Positions 1 through 4,627 of a DNA stretch of 5,096 nucleotides are shown one piece after another (the first letter of the stretch is position 1; each line of letters starts with the position of its first letter). The DNA is taken from NCBI GenBank assembly GCA_024645065.1, contig JAHEGP010000224.1, positions 1 through 5,096 of the forward strand, read 5' to 3'. Made by a program: the position numbers and the translations under genes. The notes under the pieces were generated by a model. The model was not told where the DNA came from. It worked only from the letters and a program-made list of their open reading frames with translations, and did no database searches. The stretch is from Cellvibrionales bacterium. GTDB lineage: Bacteria; Pseudomonadota; Gammaproteobacteria; Pseudomonadales; JAHEGP01.

Positions 1-3
1 AAC

Positions 4-1179
4 ATGAGCATCATCTCCTTTATATTGCTATCCCTACTCATCCTGGCTTTTTTGTTCCTGGGGCTTGAGTTTATTGCCAGGAAATACTTGCGCCACACCA
101 GGTATCGGGTTTGTACTCCGGGTCGCCTGGCCATTTTTGAGCCTGATCCCGAAATACTACCCAAGCTCGAGCGAAAGGTGCTTGTGGTCAATAATTCGCT
201 GGGCGAAAGGGGTAGCGAGCCACCTCGAGGTAACAATTTCTTCAAGGTTTTGTGTTGCGGTGGCAGCTCCATGGAAAGCCTCTTGCTGGACCAGGATACG
301 TCACCTGGCGGCAGCCTGGAAATCAAGCTGAAAAAGACCCCCGAGCTTGCCGGGCGGCAGCTGCAGGTGGGCAATGTCGGCAGGTCACTGACCGATGCGG
401 CCACCCTGAACGCGATGTTCCGTAAGTTACTGCCGCAATATGATCACATCGATGCAATCGTTATATTGCTCGGTGCCAGTGAGGTGGCAAGGTGGTTGGA
501 GCTCGGGGCACCCAGGGCCGGTATTACGGAAAAAAAGACTGTCAACGAGATGTTTGCCGAGCACCCTGAACTGTCTTTTTCGCTCACCCCCAAGGGTCTT
601 GCAATCAGGAAGATTTTGGGACGCAGGCGAGCCCGCGAGACGCAGACATTCAAAAACGCCGGTCGACGGTATCTCGAAGCTCGCAGGATGCGGGCCAATG
701 CCCTGAAAACAATTGAAGAGGTGCCTGAAAGCGACCTTTTTATGCAGCAGTTCAGTCAGGCTTTCACCGAGACCCTGGAATTGGCCAGGGCCAAAGCGCC
801 CATCGTGGTCGTGGCGCGCCAGCCCTGGTTCGAAAAACAACAATACACGGAAAAGGAACTGTCGCAATTCTGGCACGGTAGTGTAGGCAACGCCTTCCAT
901 TTCGAGGTGACTGAGTTTTATTCGCCCCGGGTGATATCTGCGCTGATGCGAAAAATCGATGCGGAAGTTGAGCGAGTGAGCACTGAATTGGGAGTGCCAA
1001 CCGTTGACTGCAAATCGCTGCTGCCAGCGACGCTGGATTATTATTACGACCAGATCCATTTTACCGCGCGGGGCAGCGAGCTGATTGCTGAAAAAGTCAG
1101 TGAAGTCATCGCAGCGGAATTCAGTCGCAAGCAGCAAAACCGGGATCGAGGCCGGCAAGCTCAAGATCCCGAGCGATAG
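4..1179 (+). CDS. Membrane-anchored SGNH/GDSL hydrolase-like protein
   Basis: 391 residues. Residues about 3-24 form one strongly hydrophobic segment followed by RK/R residues, which fits an uncleaved N-terminal anchor; where the rest of the protein lies is inferred. The remainder has the SGNH block order. Block I is CCGGSSM, with S88 the likely nucleophile. Block II is GNVG (123-126). Block III is LLGASE (155-160). Block V is DQIH (349-352), supplying the Asp and His. The block III Asn that normally completes the oxyanion hole is not present; the site reads GASE where many relatives have G-x-N-D. Family members cleave or transfer acyl esters, and relatives with GGS in place of GDS are common in exopolysaccharide loci. 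The middle (about 175-245) is rich in charged residues, and the C-terminal tail (about 375-391) is polar and probably disordered. The start is the first ATG in the window and directly precedes the anchor, but its ribosome binding site is outside the window and the frame is open to base 1, so a longer N-terminus is possible. The substrate is unknown. Confidence 0.75.
   Translation: MSIISFILLSLLILAFLFLGLEFIARKYLRHTRYRVCTPGRLAIFEPDPEILPKLERKVLVVNNSLGERGSEPPRGNNFFKVLCCGGSSMESLLLDQDTSPGGSLEIKLKKTPELAGRQLQVGNVGRSLTDAATLNAMFRKLLPQYDHIDAIVILLGASEVARWLELGAPRAGITEKKTVNEMFAEHPELSFSLTPKGLAIRKILGRRRARETQTFKNAGRRYLEARRMRANALKTIEEVPESDLFMQQFSQAFTETLELARAKAPIVVVARQPWFEKQQYTEKELSQFWHGSVGNAFHFEVTEFYSPRVISALMRKIDAEVERVSTELGVPTVDCKSLLPATLDYYYDQIHFTARGSELIAEKVSEVIAAEFSRKQQNRDRGRQAQDPER
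1141..1171 (-). terminator. Weak intrinsic-terminator-like hairpin for the minus-strand operon
   Basis: Arms CGGGATC (1141-1147) and GATCCCG (1165-1171) form a perfect 7-bp stem. An extra GAG/CTC pairing (1148-1150 with 1160-1162) sits inside it, separated by a 2-nt bulge. Read on the minus strand, the hairpin is followed at once by GGTTTTG, a short T run. It lies about 45 nt after the STAS stop codon, where a terminator is expected, but inside the last codons of the convergent SGNH gene. The T run is short, so the call is tentative. On the plus strand no T tract follows directly. Confidence 0.4.
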
Positions 1180-1215
1180 GTTTCAGTGCCGCTGCTGGCC
1201 GCGAGATAAGTCCGA

Positions 1216-1596
1216 TTACGTGTTGCCCTCATCCAGCGCGCGACGCTGGATCATATCCAGGTAATCGTCCATCTCGGCATCATCCTGGAACACGGGAACA
1301 TCGGGCAATGCCCTGACGACGTCGAATACCTTGCGAATCTGGGGCTGTAAGCTGAGTATACAGGTGCGTCCCTGGTTCGCTTTCATAAGTTTGTTCGCGA
1401 CCAGGATGCTTCTCAGGCCAGCACTGCTGATGTACTCCAGCTCCGCCATGTCGAACACCAGGGTATTGGTATTATCCAAAGCGGGTGGAGCCAGCGCAGC
1501 GTCAAGCTCGGGGGCCGTAAGTGTGTCGAGCCGGCCGCCGAGTACAACCTTCTTGATGCCCGCCGGTTGCTCACTTACCTGGATATCGAGTGGCAT
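1216..1596 (-). CDS. STAS-domain anti-sigma-factor antagonist (RsbV/SpoIIAA-like)
   Basis: 126 residues, a typical length for a stand-alone STAS antagonist. The fold signature is clear: beta strands around KKVVLGGRLD (16-24) and NTLVFDM (44-50), then the phospho-acceptor loop YISSAGLRSI (55-64). In SpoIIAA and RsbV the equivalent D-S-(S/T)-G loop carries the serine phosphorylated by the partner kinase; here S57 and S58 are the candidates. Helix and strand elements after it (LVANKLMKANQG, then CILSL, then IRKVFDVV) also match the family. Dephosphorylated antagonists bind the cognate RsbW-type kinase and displace its target. The ATG at 1594-1596 is chosen over an upstream in-frame TTG at 1644 because GAGGAAAG lies just before it and homology begins at MPLDI. 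It is the last gene of the operon, 58 nt after the kinase stop. It resembles canonical COG1366-type STAS proteins rather than the DUF1987 SiaC type. No output partner is encoded nearby. Confidence 0.92.
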   Translation of the reverse strand: MPLDIQVSEQPAGIKKVVLGGRLDTLTAPELDAALAPPALDNTNTLVFDMAELEYISSAGLRSILVANKLMKANQGRTCILSLQPQIRKVFDVVRALPDVPVFQDDAEMDDYLDMIQRRALDEGNT

Positions 1597-1600
1597 TATT

Positions 1601-1608
1601 CTTTCCTC
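1601..1608 (-). promoter_or_regulatory. Ribosome binding site of the STAS gene
   Basis: On the minus strand GAGGAAAG ends 4 nt before the ATG at 1594-1596, and its GAGG core is 8 nt away. This is the best Shine-Dalgarno sequence in the operon and settles the start. It suggests the antagonist is translated independently of, and perhaps more strongly than, the two upstream genes. Confidence 0.75.
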
Positions 1609-1654
1609 GCCTGTCTGGTTGGGGTGGTCGCCTGGATTCTGCAACTACCACTGG

Positions 1655-2083
1655 TCATGGTACCCTGGTTCGGGTACTGCAAAGCAGCGTCAGGATATTG
1701 TATTTGCCGGATCTTTGATAGCGGATCGTTTTCGCCAGCTGCTGCATCAGGTAAACGCCCAGGCCTCCAACCGGTGCATCCTGCGAGGGCAGACCCAGCG
1801 TCGGCATGGGTTGTCGCGCAGGATCGAAGGGCCTGCCGTCATCCTTGAAACGCAAAACGACATTGCCTGGCTCATGGTAGATGCTGAGTTCTATGTAGTG
1901 TTTGCCGCTATCATCGAAGCCATGGTTGATAATATTGACCAGCGTTTCCTCAAGTATCAGTAGCAGTTGCTGGCGGGTGGCTGCGTCCAGCTCGTAGCGG
2001 GAGCAGTACCTTTCTATCACCGTATTGGCCGCCAGCAAGGACGCATGGCAATTCTCCAGGCGGATAGTATCGAAGAGCGTCAT
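1655..2083 (-). CDS. RsbW/SpoIIAB-like serine kinase, HATPase_c_2 ATP-binding protein
   Basis: 142 residues, close to the usual size of RsbW/SpoIIAB anti-sigma kinases. The GHKL ATP-binding motifs are all present and in order. The N box is EETLVNIINHGF (45-56; N50 for Mg-ATP and the following H54 typical of this family). The G1 box is DDGRPFDP (81-88). The G2 box is GGLGVYLM (106-113). Family knowledge: such proteins bind a target (a sigma factor or another effector) in one state and phosphorylate the STAS antagonist in another. The start codon overlaps the phosphatase stop as ATGA (2080-2083). No Shine-Dalgarno sequence is visible before it (AATAGCGCGCC), so translation is probably coupled to the phosphatase gene. 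That overlap implies tight stoichiometry of phosphatase and kinase. The target of this kinase cannot be told from the sequence. It could equally be called an anti-sigma factor, but no sigma factor gene is in the window. Confidence 0.92.
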   Translation of the reverse strand: MTLFDTIRLENCHASLLAANTVIERYCSRYELDAATRQQLLLILEETLVNIINHGFDDSGKHYIELSIYHEPGNVVLRFKDDGRPFDPARQPMPTLGLPSQDAPVGGLGVYLMQQLAKTIRYQRSGKYNILTLLCSTRTRVP

Positions 2084-4023
2084 GGCGCGCTATTGTTGCT
2101 GATCGTCATCAGGGTGATGTCATCGAAGACATTGCCCTTCTGATAGTCTATGAGGTGCCGCATCAGGCGTTGCACAAGATCGCCACGCAGGCTTTCCTGC
2201 ATCGCCTCTACGGCCAGTTTCAGGCCCTCGTGCCCCATTTGCTTATGGTCAGTGCAAACGGCCTCATCAGCACCGTCGGTGTAAAGCAGCAGGGTTGCGC
2301 CGGACTGCAGGATTAATGATTCTTCAATATAAGTAGCATCCTCCGCCAGGCCCAGTGCTGGCCCGGTGGCCTGGAGAGGGTAATGCCAGTGACTGGCGCA
2401 ATCGCTGTTCAGTAGTAGTGGCGATGGGTGCCCGGCACTCGCCAGTCGGCAACGTCCATTTCCGGTATCGATGACACCGCTAATAGCTGTGACGAACATA
2501 CAGTTTTCGTTGTTTAGCGCCAATTGGCGATTTAATCGCACGAGCAACTCGGTTGGGTTGTGGCAATAGCCGAGCAGCTCGCGGATCTGTGCAGCGCACT
2601 GGGCCATAAACAGCGCCGCGGGTACACCCTTGTCGGAGACGTCACCGATGAAAAAGAAGAGTTGTTGCTGGTCCAGCAACTGGTAGAGATACAGGTCGCC
2701 ACCGACTTGCCGCGCCGGCCGGGTTGTCGCCTCCAGTTCGAAAGCACCGAACTGCAGATGACTATGGCCGCCATCCGGTAACATCTGTGCCTGAATTCGT
2801 GCGGCGATAGCCAACTCCGTTTGCATCCTCTCCCGACGGCTGGTCGCTTCAGTGAGTTGGATGATATGGTGTTGCAGCTCTGCCTGCATAGTGCCAATGT
2901 TATCGGCGAGTATCCCCACTTCGTCCTTGAGGTGGAATGCGGGCAGCGGTTTGTTGATGTCGCCCCGGGCGATGTGCTGGGTATGTTTTGCAAGGGTGTT
3001 GATCGGCTCGCTCAGCATGCGGGATAAGGTGAGTATCAACAGCGCCAACAAGCCGCAGGCAGCAGTGAAACCGGCGATAATCCAGTGCGTCCAGTCTTGT
3101 ACGCTCGATTCCAGTTCTTCCATCGGGATGCGAGCGACGACTGACCAATCTGAATTCTTCAAGGGACGATAGGAAAGCCAGCATTGTTGCTGCGGTTGCT
3201 CGATGCAAGGCAGCGTTATTTGTCCGCGCTGTTGCCTGGTGACAGATTCCAGCAGTGCTGACAGTCGGTCATCGCTATCGGGCCAGCCCGGTATTTGGTC
3301 CGCTTTGGCCATACGAAGCTCAGGCTTGGGATGGGTTATGACCCGGCCATCGGCCGAAATGATGAACACATAGCCCTGGTCATGGCCAAGCGGGCCGGTG
3401 ACGATCAGGTCGTTCAGGGTTTGCAGGCTGATGTCCGCCACTATCACACCAAGCAGGCGTGAAACGTGCAATTCGTCCGTGGCAATCACCGGAGAGCTGT
3501 AGCTAACCATTGGTACCCCGCCGTTACTGTGATCCTGGTGCGGGGCAGACCAGAGGGATCTACCCTGGATAATCGGCTCACGATACCATGGCTCCCGACG
3601 ATAGTCGTAAGCCTCAGCCAGGTCCCTCAATCCAATTCCCGAGCCCTTGCGATAGGCATAGGGGGCGTAGCGATCCTTGCCCGGGATAACGTCGGGCTCC
3701 ACTGCTGCCGCCATACCAAAAACGGCTGGATTATCGCGCAGCAGGTCTTGCAGCAGGTTTTTGATATGACTGGCATTGGACCGAGAATTCAGTAAGCTGC
3801 TGCGGGCGGCGCGCACATTTTTGCTGGTGCTGGTTAGTAATGCCTCGATGTCTTGCACCACCAAATCGACCTCCAAATCAGCCCTGGACTGGGCCTGGAG
3901 GCGAAGCAAGGCACTTGTCTGCTGGTAGAGAAGGGTTGCAAAACCGACGAATATCAGCAGACAGGCTCCCAGTATCCAGAACAGAAGGCGGTTGGCGATA
4001 TGTTTGAAGTGAAAGCGTGGCAT
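2080..4023 (-). CDS. Transmembrane Cache-HAMP-PP2C (SpoIIE/RsbU-type) sensor phosphatase
   Basis: 647 residues from the chosen ATG. TM1 is about residues 12-33. An extracytoplasmic double-Cache-like sensor follows (about 35-300); it contains PWY (145-147), an LWSAP segment and GVIVADISL (192-200), features common in Cache domains fused to PP2C outputs. TM2 is about 312-335 and HAMP about 336-388 (SEPINTL at the start, DEVG and LADN later). A helical linker leads to a SpoIIE-type PP2C domain at about 420-643. Metal-binding aspartates are visible in GGD (441-443), GDVSDKG (460-466), YTDG (581-584) and FDDIT (633-637), plus the conserved SAGH (529-532), so it should be active. The probable role is signal-dependent dephosphorylation of the STAS protein encoded two genes downstream. 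The architecture resembles SiaA of Pseudomonas aeruginosa and membrane RsbU-like proteins. The start is uncertain: a GTG at 4053 adds 10 residues, but the ATG at 4021-4023 leads directly into the basic/TM start; only a weak AGGG lies 14 nt upstream. It is first in the operon and divergent from bolA. Confidence 0.94.
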   Translation of the reverse strand: MPRFHFKHIANRLLFWILGACLLIFVGFATLLYQQTSALLRLQAQSRADLEVDLVVQDIEALLTSTSKNVRAARSSLLNSRSNASHIKNLLQDLLRDNPAVFGMAAAVEPDVIPGKDRYAPYAYRKGSGIGLRDLAEAYDYRREPWYREPIIQGRSLWSAPHQDHSNGGVPMVSYSSPVIATDELHVSRLLGVIVADISLQTLNDLIVTGPLGHDQGYVFIISADGRVITHPKPELRMAKADQIPGWPDSDDRLSALLESVTRQQRGQITLPCIEQPQQQCWLSYRPLKNSDWSVVARIPMEELESSVQDWTHWIIAGFTAACGLLALLILTLSRMLSEPINTLAKHTQHIARGDINKPLPAFHLKDEVGILADNIGTMQAELQHHIIQLTEATSRRERMQTELAIAARIQAQMLPDGGHSHLQFGAFELEATTRPARQVGGDLYLYQLLDQQQLFFFIGDVSDKGVPAALFMAQCAAQIRELLGYCHNPTELLVRLNRQLALNNENCMFVTAISGVIDTGNGRCRLASAGHPSPLLLNSDCASHWHYPLQATGPALGLAEDATYIEESLILQSGATLLLYTDGADEAVCTDHKQMGHEGLKLAVEAMQESLRGDLVQRLMRHLIDYQKGNVFDDITLMTISNNSAP

Positions 4024-4042
4024 AGTGACAGCGTCTACCCTG

Positions 4043-4084
4043 CGGCAATGCACGGGGCATCTGTAGCCCCGCGAGGCTCTGCCG
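4043..4084 (-). repeat. Nested inverted repeat in the phosphatase leader
   Basis: The inner arms CGGGGC (4053-4058) and GCCCCG (4066-4071) pair perfectly over a 7-nt loop. The outer arms CGGCA (4043-4047) and TGCCG (4080-4084) can pair as well, with unpaired stretches of 5 and 8 nt between the two stems. No T run follows on either strand, so it does not look like a terminator. It begins 19 nt upstream of the preferred phosphatase ATG and covers the alternative GTG. It could be an RNA structure in the 5' leader or an operator; neither is proven. Confidence 0.45.
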
Positions 4085-4148
4085 AGGGACTACCGTGAAA
4101 TCAGCGATGCCCTGGTGGCGATATGTTCGGGCCTTGTCCTTTGGCGGG

Positions 4149-4154
4149 ATTATA
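4149..4154 (-). promoter_or_regulatory. Candidate -10 box of the partner-switch operon promoter
   Basis: The reverse complement of ATTATA is TATAAT, overlapping the bolA -10 candidate within the palindrome ATTATAAT (4149-4156). Transcription would begin near 4142 and give a leader of roughly 118 nt that includes the nested inverted repeat. The hexamer at 17-nt spacing (CCCAAC, 4172-4177 read in reverse) is a poor -35, so this is weaker than the plus-strand reading. Confidence 0.3.
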
Positions 4155-4156
4155 AT
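4151..4156 (+). promoter_or_regulatory. Candidate -10 box of the bolA promoter
   Basis: A perfect TATAAT. Transcription would start near 4163 and give a leader of about 25 nt before the bolA ATG, a sensible length. The -35 region is poor: TTGTCC (4134-4139) is only 11 nt away, and the hexamer at 17-nt spacing is CGGGCC. A weak -35 is compatible with an activator or a stationary-phase sigma factor, but that is inference. The E. coli bolA gearbox sequences are not recognisable here. Confidence 0.5.
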
Positions 4157-4187
4157 AGCGGTGAAACGATAGTTGGGAACAGCACTT

Positions 4188-4508
4188 ATGAATGTTCAGG
4201 AATCTATTGAGGAAATTTTGCGAACCACCTTTGCCCCGAGTTACCTCTCGGTGGTGAATGAGAGCCACATGCACAATGTGTCGCCAGGTTCCGAGTCACA
4301 TATCAAGGTGGTGCTGGTGAGTCAGCAGTTTGATGGCAAGCGCGAGGTAGCGCGTCACCAGATGGTATACCGGCAGCTGGCTGGTTTCCTGGCGGGAGGT
4401 GTACATGCACTGGCCATGCATACCTATACCCCGGCGGAATGGCAGTCACGTCTTGAGCAGGCACCACTATCACCCGAATGCATGGGCGGCTCCGGCAACA
4501 CGCATTGA
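4188..4508 (+). CDS. bolA: BolA family transcriptional regulator / iron-sulfur trafficking protein
   Basis: 106 residues, against 105 in E. coli BolA, and similar along the whole length. Recognisable segments are the N-terminal helix ESIEEILRTTF (5-15), then HNVSPGSESH (29-38), the strand KVVLVS (40-45), FDGKREVARHQMVY (48-61), and VHALAMHTYTPAEW (72-85). The C-terminal SPECMGG resembles the E. coli SPPCRGAGS end, which marks it as the BolA subfamily rather than the shorter IbaG/YrbA type. BolA proteins are cytoplasmic, partner with monothiol glutaredoxins around a [2Fe-2S] cluster, and in E. coli also bind DNA, affecting cell shape, biofilm and stress genes. The conserved histidines of the family (H29 loop, H73, H78) are present. 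The ATG at 4188 gives the E. coli-like N-terminus; an upstream TTG at 4173 would add five residues without support. GGGA about 9 nt upstream is a modest ribosome binding site. It is divergent from the phosphatase gene and 119 nt before manC. Confidence 0.95.
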   Translation: MNVQESIEEILRTTFAPSYLSVVNESHMHNVSPGSESHIKVVLVSQQFDGKREVARHQMVYRQLAGFLAGGVHALAMHTYTPAEWQSRLEQAPLSPECMGGSGNTH

Positions 4509-4546
4509 GTCCCGGGAAGGGTCGACCTTCGATGTTAGGGATGGCA

Positions 4547-4571
4547 ATGGCTGGCGTACGCCATGGTTTTT
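4547..4571 (+). terminator. Possible intrinsic terminator or palindrome after bolA
   Basis: ATGGC (4547-4551) pairs with GCCAT (4560-4564), and TTTTT (4567-4571) follows after two G residues. Inside it, TGGCGTACGCCA (4552-4563) is a perfect 12-bp palindrome, which could also be a protein-binding site. The stem is only 5 bp, so termination is likely partial at best. It lies 39 nt after the bolA stop and 56 nt before manC. Confidence 0.35.
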
Positions 4572-4617
4572 GGCTTTAATGGTTAAGGCACTGGCTGTTG
4601 TGCCCGTGCGCAAAGAT

Positions 4618-4621
4618 GAGG
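4618..4621 (+). promoter_or_regulatory. Ribosome binding site of the manC-like gene
   Basis: GAGG lies 6 nt before the ATG at 4628-4630. It decides the start: about 15 non-conserved residues then precede the nucleotidyltransferase signature. The upstream frame of this gene offers no better supported start. Confidence 0.7.
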
Positions 4622-4627
4622 CTCGTT

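Larger units (their letters stand above)
4024..4187. other. Divergent intergenic region between the partner-switch operon and bolA
   Basis: These 164 nt must hold the promoters of both divergent units unless they are transcribed from further away. The visible content is the nested inverted repeat nearest the phosphatase gene and the palindromic ATTATAAT nearer bolA. I see no convincing TTGACA-like -35 box at standard spacing on either strand, no sigma-54 type GG/GC pair, and no small ORF with a ribosome binding site. Confidence 0.6.

Noticed and set aside
427..1164. Long minus-strand open frame of 245 codons antisense to the SGNH gene
   Set aside because: It lies wholly opposite a gene with recognisable SGNH motifs, its translation shows no known domain or sensible hydrophobic pattern, and no ribosome binding site supports it. 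It is explained by codon bias of the opposite strand.
1597..1644. Longer STAS protein starting at a TTG at 1644
   Set aside because: The added residues show no family similarity, and the strong GAGGAAAG just before the ATG at 1596 would be inside the gene.
1331..1963. Plus-strand open frame of 210 codons across the STAS and kinase genes
   Set aside because: It spans two well-supported minus-strand genes and the gap between them, and its translation has no recognisable family. It is a shadow frame.
2532..2993. Minus-strand open frame of 153 codons inside the phosphatase gene
   Set aside because: It is in a different frame of the conserved PP2C/HAMP coding region, with a low-complexity Ser/Arg-rich translation. 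No independent start signal is seen.
4024..4053. Ten-residue N-terminal extension of the phosphatase from a GTG start
   Set aside because: The GTG sits in the base of the hairpin and has no ribosome binding site. The ATG at 4023 gives a normal short basic stretch before TM1. It is not fully excluded.
4134..4156. TTGTCC plus TATAAT as a complete sigma-70 promoter for bolA
   Set aside because: The spacing is only 11 nt, too short for a standard promoter. Only the -10 box is kept as a candidate.
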